From the NCBI RefSeq assembly GCF_009649175.1, contig NZ_WJPO01000013.1:26899-90898 (forward strand): a stretch of DNA of 64,000 bases. The letters run 5' to 3'. This DNA is from Rhodovulum strictum (lineage in GTDB: Bacteria; Pseudomonadota; Alphaproteobacteria; Rhodobacterales; Rhodobacteraceae). Below are positions 26,500 through 33,141 of the stretch, one piece after another. The notes below the pieces were generated by a model. That model was not told the DNA's origin and made no database searches. It was given only the letters and a program-made list of their open reading frames with translations. The number at the start of each line of letters is the position of its first letter. The stretch's first letter is position 1. A program made the position numbers and the translations under genes.

Positions 26500-27711
26500 T
26501 CAGACCCGTTCGATGATCGTGGCGGCACCCATGCCGCTGGCCACACACAGCGTCGCCAGCCCGGTCGCCTTGTCGGTGCGCTCCAGCTCGTCCAGCAATG
26601 TCCCGAGAATGATCGCGCCCGTTGCCCCCAGCGGATGACCCATCGCGATCGCCCCGCCACAGGGATTGACCCGCGTGGGATCGACCCCGAACGCCTGGAT
26701 GAAGCGCAGCACGACCGCGGCAAAGGCCTCGTTCACCTCGAACAGGTCGATATCGGAAATCTGCATCCTTGCATCGGCCAGGATCTTCTCGGTCACGGGC
26801 ACTGGACCGGTCAGCATGATCGTCGGATCGGTGCCGATCTTGGCCGTTGCCAGGATTTTCGCCCTTGGTTTCAGGCCATTCGCCTGCCCGAACTCAGCGC
26901 TGCCGATCAGGATACCGGCGGCACCATCGACGATACCTGAGGAATTTCCTGCGTGGTGGATATGCTCGATCCGTTCAAGATCGGGGTATTTCATCAGCGC
27001 CACCTGATCGAAGCCCGGCATCGTTTCGCCCATCTCGCGAAAGGCAGGTTTCAGCGCGCCCAGGCTCTGCATGTCGGTCTCGGGGCGCAGATGCTCGTCG
27101 CGATCGAGGATCGTCAGGCCGTTCACATCCCGGACCGGCAGGATAGAGCGCGCGAACCGCCCCTCGGCCCAGGACTGCGCGGCGCGGCGCTGGCTTTCCA
27201 CGGCCAGAGCGTCAGCCTGATCGCGGGTGAAGCCGTATCGGGTGGCGATGATATCGGCCGAAATGCCCTGCGGCACGAAATGGGCCTTTATCGCAAGGCC
27301 CGGATCGACGGCGATGGCCGCCCCGTCGCTGCCCATGGCAACGCGGCTCATCATCTCGACCCCGCCCGCGATATAGCCCGCGCCCGCACCGGCCCGCACC
27401 TGATTGGCCGCCAGGTTCACCGCCTCGAGTCCCGAGGCGCAGAAGCGGTTGATCGACAGGCCGGGTATGCGTTCGTCCAGCCGCGAGGCCAGAACCGCGC
27501 TGCGGGCAAGGCAGCCGCCCTGCTCGCCCACCTGGGTAACATTGCCCCAGATCACGTCCTCGACCGCGTGGCCGGTCAGCCCGTTGCGCTCGGCCAGCGC
27601 ATCGAGCACCTGTGCCGACAGCCGCAGCGCCGTGACCTCGTGCAGGCTGCCATCCTGACGCCCCTTGCCGCGCGGGGTGCGGATCGCGTCGTAGATATAG
27701 GCATCGGTCAT
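26500..27711 (-). CDS. fadA: Acetyl-CoA C-acyltransferase (thiolase)
   Basis: The 403-residue thiolase cleaves 3-ketoacyl-CoA with CoA, the last step of beta-oxidation, and partners the fadJ gene just downstream. Nucleophile Cys91 lies in RFCASGLEAVN; NEAFAA, GGAIAMGHPLGATG with His359, and CVASGMG with Cys389 complete the site. The start MTDAYIYDAIRTPRGKG at 27711 is the family start; the open frame continues upstream without support. A 307-base leader separates it from the small gene upstream and holds a perfect palindrome and hairpins, so it may have its own regulated promoter. Confidence 0.94.
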   Translation of the reverse strand: MTDAYIYDAIRTPRGKGRQDGSLHEVTALRLSAQVLDALAERNGLTGHAVEDVIWGNVTQVGEQGGCLARSAVLASRLDERIPGLSINRFCASGLEAVNLAANQVRAGAGAGYIAGGVEMMSRVAMGSDGAAIAVDPGLAIKAHFVPQGISADIIATRYGFTRDQADALAVESQRRAAQSWAEGRFARSILPVRDVNGLTILDRDEHLRPETDMQSLGALKPAFREMGETMPGFDQVALMKYPDLERIEHIHHAGNSSGIVDGAAGILIGSAEFGQANGLKPRAKILATAKIGTDPTIMLTGPVPVTEKILADARMQISDIDLFEVNEAFAAVVLRFIQAFGVDPTRVNPCGGAIAMGHPLGATGAIILGTLLDELERTDKATGLATLCVASGMGAATIIERV

Positions 27712-27815
27712 TTCTGTGTCCTCGCAGTCGGGAAGAAACGGTTGGCGCTGCGCCCGGCGGCAGCGTTGCAGGGGTATTTTCGCCAAGAAGAAATGCACGG
27801 CCGCGCCCCGTAACC

Positions 27816-27835
27816 GCGCGTTAACGTTAACGCGC
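27816..27835. promoter_or_regulatory. Perfect 20-base palindrome, candidate operator for thiolase-fadJ
   Basis: GCGCGTTAACGTTAACGCGC is exactly self-complementary and lies about 105 bases upstream of the thiolase start. Such a symmetric site suits a dimeric regulator such as a TetR-type fatty-acid repressor. A GTAA-N7-TTAA string at 27810-27824 is also one base from the CtrA consensus. Which protein binds is unknown. Confidence 0.55.
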
Positions 27836-27890
27836 CAGTCTGCGACTCGCGGTACAGGCTGGGGAGCCGATGACCGCCCAAGGAGAAGAC

Positions 27891-27945
27891 CCTCCGCCCG
27901 GCGCCTCCACCCCGGTATCGACCGGGGGCGCCGTCCGGGCGGGGG
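27891..27945. terminator. GC-rich hairpin between RHH-like gene and thiolase
   Basis: Bases 27891-27901 pair with 27935-27945 (11 pairs, one G-T), enclosing a second perfect stem CCCCGGT/ACCGGGG (27910-27916 with 27921-27927, loop ATCG). On the minus strand it follows the end of the acyl-CoA dehydrogenase/RHH transcript, and the bases after it are moderately T-rich. A terminator or attenuator is plausible. Confidence 0.45.
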
Positions 27946-28018
27946 GCCGCGCATCTGCCTTCTTCTTGGCAAAAATACCCACGACGCTGCCCTCGCCATC
28001 CTGCGCGACCTCCGGGGT

Positions 28019-28231
28019 TCATCGCTTGCGCTCCTCAAGCTCGGCATTGAACAGCCGCAGCCGGTGGGTCAGCACCTCGGAATCGGTCACGCTGTCGAAA
28101 TGCTCGAACAGGAAGGACAGCGCCTCACCCTCGTCGAGCCCGGCCTCGCGCGCGAAACGGCGCAGTCGGCGATAGGCATCCTCGGACATGGCAACCGGAA
28201 AGCGGCGGGTCAGGCGCAGGCGTCGGGGCAT
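28019..28231 (-). CDS. Small ribbon-helix-helix-like protein
   Basis: The 70-residue basic/acidic protein reads RFPVAMSEDAYRRLRRFAREAGLDEGEALSFLFEHFDSV, a strand followed by two helices as in CopG/Arc-type RHH DNA-binding proteins. The remaining C-terminal helix is charged (HRLRLFNAELEERKR). A strong GAAAGGAAGGA ribosome site supports translation. It starts 22 bases after the acyl-CoA dehydrogenase stop, in the same operon. It may regulate that operon or another target, but the RHH assignment is by eye only. Confidence 0.65.
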   Translation of the reverse strand: MPRRLRLTRRFPVAMSEDAYRRLRRFAREAGLDEGEALSFLFEHFDSVTDSEVLTHRLRLFNAELEERKR

Positions 28232-28253
28232 GGCTGTCCTTCCTTTCGGGCGG

Positions 28254-30032
28254 CTAGAAGGCGTCGGGCTCCAGCGCCATCACCGTCTCGGCGCCCGAGG
28301 TGATGCGCGCCAGATGCAGCGTCGTCGCGGGCAACTGGCGAGTCATGTAGTAGCGCCCCGTTACAAGCTTGGCATTCAGGAAGGCCGGATCGCCCGTGCC
28401 CGCCGCCAGCCCCGCGCGCGCAGCGTGCGCGATCCGGGCCCACATCAGGCCAAGGCAGACATGGCCGAACAGGTGCATGAAGTCGTAGCTGCCCGCCAGC
28501 GCATTGGCCGGGCTCCTGATTCCCTGTTCGACGAAATAGAGCACCGCCGCCTGAAGATCCTTCGACGCCGCCTTGAGCGGGTCGAGGAAGCCCGCCTTGA
28601 GCTCGGCATCGCCCTCATTTTCCCTGATGAAAGCCTTCACGATCTCGAAGAAATCGCGCATCGCGCGGCCGCCCTCCTGCGGCAGCTTGCGGCCCACCAG
28701 ATCCAGCGACTGGATGCCGTTGGTGCCCTCGTAGATCATCGTGATCCGCGCATCGCGCACGAATTGTTCCAGCCCCGCGGCGCGGGTGAACCCGGTGCCG
28801 CCCAGCGTCTGCTGCGCCAGAACCGTGGTCTCGAAGCCCTTGTCGGTCAGGAAGCCCTTGATGACCGGGGTCAGCAGCGAAATCAGCGCCTCGGCGCCGT
28901 CGTCATTGCAGCGGCGTGCCCGGTCGATCAGTTGCGCCCCCCAGAAGGTGAAGGCGCGCGCCCCTTCGACAAGGCTTTTCTGGTGCATCAGGTTCCGGCG
29001 CACATCGGGGTGGACCATGATCGGGTCGGCCGGTCCGTCGGGATTGGCGGGCACGCTCGGCGCGCGGCCCTGCAACCGCTCTTTCGCCCAGGCCAGCGCG
29101 TTCTGATAGGCGACGACACCCTGACCGTAGCCCTGAAGCCCGACGCCCAGGCGGGCCTCGTTCATCATGGTGAACATCGCGCGCATGCCCTTGTGTTCCT
29201 CGCCCACAAGAAATCCGGTCGCGCCCTCGTAGCTCATCACGCAGGTGGCGTTGGCATGGATGCCCATCTTGTGTTCCAGCCCGACACAGGCCAGCGCGTT
29301 GCGCGCGCCCGGCCTGCCCTCGGCATCGGGCAGGAATTTCGGCACGATGAACAGCGAGATGCCCTTGGTGCCCTCGGGCCCGCCCGGGATTTTCGCCAGC
29401 ACCAGATGGATGATGTTCTCGGTCAGGTCATGTTCGCCGGCCGAGATCCAGATCTTGGTGCCGGTGATGGCGTAGCTGCCATCGGGCTGCGGTTCGGCGC
29501 GCGTCCGGATCAGGCCCAGATCCGTGCCGCAATGGGGTTCGGTCAGGTTCATCGTGCCCGACCAGATGCCCGCGATCATCCTGGGCAGATACAGCGCCTT
29601 CTGCGCGTCCGAGCCATGTTCGTGGATCGCCGACATCGCGCCATGGGTCAGGCCCCAATACATGTTCATCGCCATGTTGGCCGAGACGAACATCTCGCCC
29701 ACCGCGGTATTCACCAGATAGGGCATCCCCTGGCCGCCATGGGCCGGGTCGGCATCCAGCCCGATCCAGCCGCCCGCCGCGATCTGCTCATAGGCCGCGC
29801 GAAAGCCCGAAGGCGTGCGCACCGCGCCGTTTTCCAGCGTGCAGCCCTCGGCATCGCCCGTGGCGTTCAGGGGCGCCAGCACCTCGGCCGCGATCTTGCC
29901 CGCCTCGTCCAGGATGGCGGCGGTGGTGTCGCGGTCGAGATCGGCATAGCCCGGAATGGCGGCGCTGCGGATGTCCAGAACTTCGTGCAGCAGGAACTGC
30001 ATGTCGTCGATGGGCGGGGTATAGATCGGCAT
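28254..30032 (-). CDS. Acyl-CoA dehydrogenase with C-terminal extension domain
   Basis: The 592-residue flavoenzyme introduces the trans-2 double bond in acyl-CoA. It has [20 protein letters not shown] (FAD-binding region), [11 protein letters not shown], and [19 protein letters not shown] with the catalytic-type Glu, then a ~130-residue C-terminal domain typical of this long class. The class includes general fatty acyl and 3-methylmercaptopropionyl-CoA (DmdC) dehydrogenases, so the chain or thioether substrate is open. ATG 30032 follows AGGGAGAG. It is transcribed with the MerR gene upstream and the RHH-like gene downstream. Confidence 0.92.
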   Translation of the reverse strand: MPIYTPPIDDMQFLLHEVLDIRSAAIPGYADLDRDTTAAILDEAGKIAAEVLAPLNATGDAEGCTLENGAVRTPSGFRAAYEQIAAGGWIGLDADPAHGGQGMPYLVNTAVGEMFVSANMAMNMYWGLTHGAMSAIHEHGSDAQKALYLPRMIAGIWSGTMNLTEPHCGTDLGLIRTRAEPQPDGSYAITGTKIWISAGEHDLTENIIHLVLAKIPGGPEGTKGISLFIVPKFLPDAEGRPGARNALACVGLEHKMGIHANATCVMSYEGATGFLVGEEHKGMRAMFTMMNEARLGVGLQGYGQGVVAYQNALAWAKERLQGRAPSVPANPDGPADPIMVHPDVRRNLMHQKSLVEGARAFTFWGAQLIDRARRCNDDGAEALISLLTPVIKGFLTDKGFETTVLAQQTLGGTGFTRAAGLEQFVRDARITMIYEGTNGIQSLDLVGRKLPQEGGRAMRDFFEIVKAFIRENEGDAELKAGFLDPLKAASKDLQAAVLYFVEQGIRSPANALAGSYDFMHLFGHVCLGLMWARIAHAARAGLAAGTGDPAFLNAKLVTGRYYMTRQLPATTLHLARITSGAETVMALEPDAF

Positions 30033-30087
30033 CTCTCTCTCCCTTGGACGCCGCCCTTCTGCGGGGCGGCCCTGTCCGATGATGCGT

Positions 30088-30483
30088 CTAGCTGCGAGCG
30101 GCCCTCGCGTATTCGGCCAGTTTCTCCTCGCACCAGGCAAGCTGCTGTTCGAGTTCGGCGATCGCCTCGTCCAGTTCGGCGCGCTGGCGCTGCATGTCGG
30201 CCAGCCGCTCGCGGCCGATGGCATAGGCTTCGCGATGCTGGACCTCCTGGCCCTGCTCCTCGTCGTAAAGCGCAAGAAGCTGGCGGATCTGTTCCAGGCT
30301 GAAGCCGAAGCGCTTGGCGCGCAGGATCAGGGTCAGTCGGCCACGGTCGCGGCGGGTGTAAAGCCTGCGCTGTCCCTCGCGGACGGGGTCCAGCAACTCC
30401 ATGGATTCGTAGAATCGCAATGTGCGCGGCGTCACCGAAAAGGCGTCGCACATTTGCCGGATGGTCAGAAACTCGTCGGTCAT
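30088..30483 (-). CDS. MerR-family regulator of acyl-CoA degradation (LiuR-like)
   Basis: The 131-residue protein has an N-terminal winged HTH ([46 protein letters not shown]), an effector linker, and a C-terminal coiled coil (about 80-125) for dimerisation. It lacks the Cys pattern of metal- or redox-sensing MerR proteins; one Cys is near the end. Regulators of this type (LiuR and relatives) control branched-chain amino acid and fatty acid degradation in Proteobacteria. It leads the operon with the acyl-CoA dehydrogenase. A perfect 22-bp palindrome lies 67 bases upstream, so it probably controls itself. Confidence 0.85.
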   Translation of the reverse strand: MTDEFLTIRQMCDAFSVTPRTLRFYESMELLDPVREGQRRLYTRRDRGRLTLILRAKRFGFSLEQIRQLLALYDEEQGQEVQHREAYAIGRERLADMQRQRAELDEAIAELEQQLAWCEEKLAEYARAARS

Positions 30484-30549
30484 GGTCCGTCTTCTGGCGG
30501 TGATTGTCCACCGGAGAAGAAAGCGCGGGCATCGGGCTGACAAGTCGAA

Positions 30550-30571
30550 GTTACGTTTACGTAAACGTAAC
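30550..30571. promoter_or_regulatory. Perfect 22-bp palindrome, probable MerR/LiuR operator
   Basis: GTTACGTTTAC at 30550-30560 is followed directly by its reverse complement at 30561-30571. It stands in GC-rich DNA just upstream of the MerR gene. The TTTACGTAAACGT-type core resembles, as I recall, the LiuR motif described for proteobacterial branched-chain amino acid and fatty acid regulons. MerR proteins bind such symmetric sites between -35 and -10 boxes. I could not place those boxes with certainty. Confidence 0.75.
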
Positions 30572-30692
30572 GCTGCGTCACGGTTCCGAGATGACGAATG
30601 GCTCGGCATTTGCCAAACCCGCAGGCGCGCCGCGGCTTTCGCTGGACACTGGTCAGCAGTCCAGCTGACACGAAGCATGTGATCTGAAGGGT

Positions 30693-30769
30693 TGGTACCG
30701 CCTCCCCGGCTTGAACGGGGGACCTCTGGATCCACAATCCAGCGCTCTAACCAACTGAGCTAAGGCGGC
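30693..30769 (-). tRNA. tRNA-His (GTG anticodon)
   Basis: On the minus strand the 77 bases fold as a full cloverleaf. The acceptor GCCGCCT pairs with AGGCGGT, the D arm is GCTC/GAGC, the anticodon stem CTGGA/TCCAG holds loop TTGTGGA with anticodon GTG, and the T arm is CCCCG-TTCAAGC-CGGGG. CCA is encoded. The first pair is G1-U72 and the discriminator is A73, so the usual G-1:C73 pair of tRNA-His is absent. This matches the special alphaproteobacterial tRNA-His read by a divergent HisRS. Confidence 0.96.
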
Positions 30770-30912
30770 ACTGGGGCGCGATTTAACGCCCGTCGGGGCG
30801 CAATGCAAGCCCCGTTGCCGGGTCGGCGCAGCTTTTGCCTGCGCGCCGCGCCTCTTGCAAGCGTGGGGTCGACAGGCTAACGCAGGGCCCTGATCATTCC
30901 GAGGGGGCCGCC

Positions 30913-31140
30913 ATGGGCATCGACAAGGAAAGCGAGCTCGCCGCGAATCTGCAGATCGGGCCGACGAGCCTTGGCATGGTGCGGATCTATGTCGAGGGTG
31001 AGGGAATCGACCTGCCGATGGATTTCGATCCCGACGAGGCCGAGGAGATCGCCGAGGAAATCCGCGCCGCCGCCGCAAGCGCCCGCGCCGTCGGCGACAA
31101 GGCCGCGAAACCGGGCAAGAAGGACCGCCCTAAGGGCTGA
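30913..31140 (+). CDS. DUF6324-type small acidic protein
   Basis: The 75-residue protein begins MGIDKESELAANLQIGPTSLGMVRIYVEGEGIDLPMDF and continues with an acidic helix DPDEAEEIAEEIRAAAASARA and a Lys-rich tail. I recall this as the DUF6324 family, found in Rhodobacterales next to mmcB; no function is known. A GAGGGGG ribosome site precedes ATG 30913. Its end overlaps the convergent mmcB gene by 11 bases. Confidence 0.75.
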   Translation: MGIDKESELAANLQIGPTSLGMVRIYVEGEGIDLPMDFDPDEAEEIAEEIRAAAASARAVGDKAAKPGKKDRPKG

Positions 31141-31588
31141 GCCCCGGATCGCGCAGCGCCTGCAACCGCAGCGCCGCGTGGCGGGCGAATTTCTGCGTCA
31201 CCGCCTTGCGCCGTGCGCCCGCCAGCCGCGCCTCGGGGCCTTCGCGCAGGATCTCTGCGCCATAGGCATCGGCCAGGATCAGCCCGCTCCCGGGCGGCAG
31301 CAGATCGACCGGGAAAGCTTCGTCCACCGCCCAGAAGAAGCGGTCGCACCAGTCGAGATAGCCCTGCCATTTGCGATCCGCGGCAAAATCGGCCCGGCAC
31401 GACTTGCACTCGACGATCCAGACCTCGCCCTTCGGCCCCAGCGCCATCACATCGACCCGCAGCCCGCCCGTAGGCACCAGTTCCTCGACGCAGGCAAAGC
31501 CCAGATCGCGCAGATGCCGACAGACCCCGCGGGCGATAAGCTGGCCGGGGGCAAGGGGCGCGGGCGCGATGATGGTGGCGGCGGACAT
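31130..31588 (-). CDS. mmcB: MmcB-family DNA repair protein
   Basis: The 152-residue protein has a PD-(D/E)xK nuclease-like core: RVDVMALGPKGEVWIVECKSCRADFAADRKWQGYLDWCDRFFWAV. The Asp of RVDV and the ExK of VECKS are the likely metal and catalytic residues. Caulobacter MmcB is induced by mitomycin C and helps repair crosslink-type damage. No SOS box is obvious upstream, where a candidate structured RNA lies instead. It is convergent with the DUF6324 gene. Confidence 0.85.
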   Translation of the reverse strand: MSAATIIAPAPLAPGQLIARGVCRHLRDLGFACVEELVPTGGLRVDVMALGPKGEVWIVECKSCRADFAADRKWQGYLDWCDRFFWAVDEAFPVDLLPPGSGLILADAYGAEILREGPEARLAGARRKAVTQKFARHAALRLQALRDPGLSP

Positions 31589-31711
31589 CGGCGCATGATG
31601 AACAATGCGTGAACATTTGGCAAGCCTTGCAGCCGCCCCCGCCCTGCCCTATCTGTGGGATCAGGCGGGTTCTGCCCTTCCCGTGCTGGGGTCAAATTCC
31701 GGTGGCCTTAA

Positions 31712-31832
31712 GCAAATCCGAGGGAGCCGGCTCTGATCGGGTTCTGGCCCGTTTACCTGGTGCCCACCTGTATGAACAGGTCCTCGGGAATGAGTTGCCT
31801 CTACGGTCGTGGTGGTCCCGCCCCTCACCACC
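31712..31832. ncRNA. Candidate structured RNA upstream of mmcB (strand not settled)
   Basis: Several helices nest in this gap. GCAA (31712-31715) pairs with TTGC (31795-31798), and CCGAGG (31718-31723) with CCTCGG (31782-31787). Inside are hairpins GAGCCGGCTC (31724-31733), CGGG/CCCG (31738-31741 with 31748-31751) and ACCTGT/ACAGGT (31766-31771 with 31776-31781, loop ATGA). GGTGGT (31811-31816) pairs with ACCACC (31827-31832) at the edge. The region is less GC-rich than the genes around it. It could be a small RNA, for example a lineage-specific 6S-like RNA, or a leader of mmcB. No family is recognised. Confidence 0.4.
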
Positions 31833-31850
31833 CTGAAAGCCGATAAGCCG

Positions 31851-31865
31851 CCCCCGCTCAGGGGG
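31851..31865 (-). terminator. Short GC hairpin at end of hpt operon
   Basis: CCCCC (31851-31855), loop GCTCA, GGGGG (31861-31865) form a 5-bp hairpin that includes the stop codon of the 60-residue membrane protein. It ends the hpt transcript on the minus strand. No T-run follows, so termination is uncertain. Confidence 0.35.
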
Positions 31866-32040
31866 TGAACCTGCCGCGCGCCCCGGAATTGACCGTCAGC
31901 GCGTCGGGCCAGCCGAGCAGCCATTCGACCAGCACCAGCAGCAGGCACAGCGCGACAACGCCCAGAACCAGCCGCACGCGGGCCGGGCTGGGCGGGTTCT
32001 GGGCCCAGCGTTTCGCACGCAGAAGCCACAGCAGGCTCAT
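31858..32040 (-). CDS. 60-residue single-pass membrane protein
   Basis: The product reads [18 protein letters not shown], then one strong transmembrane helix (about residues 22-43, [20 protein letters not shown]), then a short polar tail. Basic residues before the helix suggest an N-terminus in the cytoplasm. Its ATG overlaps the hpt stop (ATGA), so it is translationally coupled and likely real. Function is unknown. Confidence 0.7.
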   Translation of the reverse strand: MSLLWLLRAKRWAQNPPSPARVRLVLGVVALCLLLVLVEWLLGWPDALTVNSGARGRFTP

Positions 32041-32576
32041 TCCTCGAAACGGACCGCGCCGATATAGGGCAGGTTGCGGTTGCGCTGGGCAAAGTCGATG
32101 CCATAGCCCACCACGAACCGATCGGGGATCTCGAAGCCCACCCAGCTTGCCCGCACCTCGACCTCGCGCCGCGACGGCTTGTCGAGCAGCGCACAGGATT
32201 CCAGCCGTCGCGGTTTCTTGGCCGCCAGAAGGTGCAGCACATGCGCAAGCGTGTGCCCGGTATCGACGATATCCTCGACCACCAGCACGTCGCGCCCCTC
32301 GATCTTGCCGCGCAGATCCTTGAGGATGCGCACCTCGCGCGAACTTTCCATGCCGCTGCCATAGGATGAGGTCTCGATGAAATCGACCTCGACCGGCAGG
32401 CGCAGCTCGCGCACCAGATCGGCGATGAATACGAACGAGCCGCGCAACAGACCCACCACCACCAGCTTGTCGGTATCGGCAAAATGGCGCGTGATCTCGG
32501 CCGCCAGAGCCTCGACCCGGGCCGCGATGGTCTTGGCCGACAGCATCTCGTCTATGACATAGGGTCGCTCGCCCAT
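32037..32576 (-). CDS. hpt: Hypoxanthine phosphoribosyltransferase
   Basis: The 179-residue enzyme forms IMP (and GMP) from the base and PRPP. It shows [16 protein letters not shown], the flexible-loop ETSSYG, the PRPP signature [14 protein letters not shown], and the C-terminal purine site [24 protein letters not shown] 32576 begins [12 protein letters not shown]. Along with cdd-upp it shows a complete purine and pyrimidine salvage capacity. A coupled small membrane protein follows. Confidence 0.95.
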   Translation of the reverse strand: MGERPYVIDEMLSAKTIAARVEALAAEITRHFADTDKLVVVGLLRGSFVFIADLVRELRLPVEVDFIETSSYGSGMESSREVRILKDLRGKIEGRDVLVVEDIVDTGHTLAHVLHLLAAKKPRRLESCALLDKPSRREVEVRASWVGFEIPDRFVVGYGIDFAQRNRNLPYIGAVRFEE

Positions 32577-32645
32577 GCCTTCCCCCTTGATTTCGGCCGC
32601 TCACTAGCAGAAACGACTGCCCACTGTCAGCAGACAAACGGGATC

Positions 32646-33104
32646 ATGCCCAGACATTCCGAAAACCGCGAGATGCCCTATTCGGCCCGGCAGATGTACG
32701 ATCTGGTGGCCGATGTCGCCGCCTATCCGGAATTCCTGCCCTGGACGGCCGCCGCGCGCATCCGCAAGCGCACCGATTTCGGCGATCACGAGCTGATGGA
32801 GGCGGATCTGGTGATCTCGTTCAAGGTGTTCCGCGAACGCTTCGGCAGCCGGGTGACGCTGTGGCCCAGCCTGCACCGGATCGACACCGAATATCTGGAC
32901 GGGCCGTTCAAGTACCTGAAATCCTACTGGCATTTCGAGGATATCGCCGAAAGCCGCTGCAAGGTCGAATTCTTCGTGGATTTCGAGTTCAAGAACCGCG
33001 TGTTGCAGGGCGTGATCGGCGCGGTGTTCAACGAGGCGATGCTGCGCATCGTGCGCGCCTTCGAGGCGCGGGCCGAAGACCTGTACGGCAAGCCCGCCGC
33101 CTGA
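32646..33104 (+). CDS. COQ10/RatA-type START-domain protein
   Basis: The 152-residue protein belongs to the polyketide cyclase/START group: YSARQMYDLVADVAAYPEFLPWTAAARI, then LVISFKVFRERFGSRVTL, GPFKYLKSYWHFED and VEFFVDFEFKNRVLQGVIGAVF. The family holds a hydrophobic ligand cavity; COQ10 members bind ubiquinone and support respiration, while RatA was proposed to affect ribosomes. In an alphaproteobacterium the quinone role is more likely. It is divergent from hpt with 69 bases between starts. Confidence 0.9.
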   Translation: MPRHSENREMPYSARQMYDLVADVAAYPEFLPWTAAARIRKRTDFGDHELMEADLVISFKVFRERFGSRVTLWPSLHRIDTEYLDGPFKYLKSYWHFEDIAESRCKVEFFVDFEFKNRVLQGVIGAVFNEAMLRIVRAFEARAEDLYGKPAA

Positions 33105-33141
33105 GCCTTGCCGCCCGGGCAGGCGCCACAAGGGGGAAGCG

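Larger units (their letters stand above)
27771..27980. repeat. Inverted repeat pair with core TCTTCTTGGCRAAAATACCC
   Basis: The arm at 27773-27792 (read on the minus strand) and the arm at 27961-27980 (plus strand) both read TCTTCTTGGCRAAAATACCC, differing at one base. They face each other across about 170 bases. I recall similar TTCTTGGCAAAAATAC strings in many Rhodobacterales intergenic regions, but cannot confirm this here. The AT-rich core stands out from the surrounding GC-rich sequence. Confidence 0.65.
27712..28018. other. Intergenic region with inverted repeat, palindrome and hairpin
   Basis: No gene is seen in the 307 bases between two minus-strand genes, the small RHH-like gene and the thiolase. 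The stretch holds a pair of near-identical inverted 20-mers (27771-27980), a perfect 20-base palindrome (27816-27835) and a strong GC hairpin (27891-27945). These are listed separately. The arrangement suggests both transcript ending after the upstream operon and a regulated start for the thiolase-fadJ pair. Confidence 0.6.

Noticed and set aside
27870..28175. 101-codon plus-strand frame across the repeat region
   Set aside because: It is Ser/Arg-rich, runs antisense to the RHH-like gene and covers the hairpin; no homology pattern is seen.
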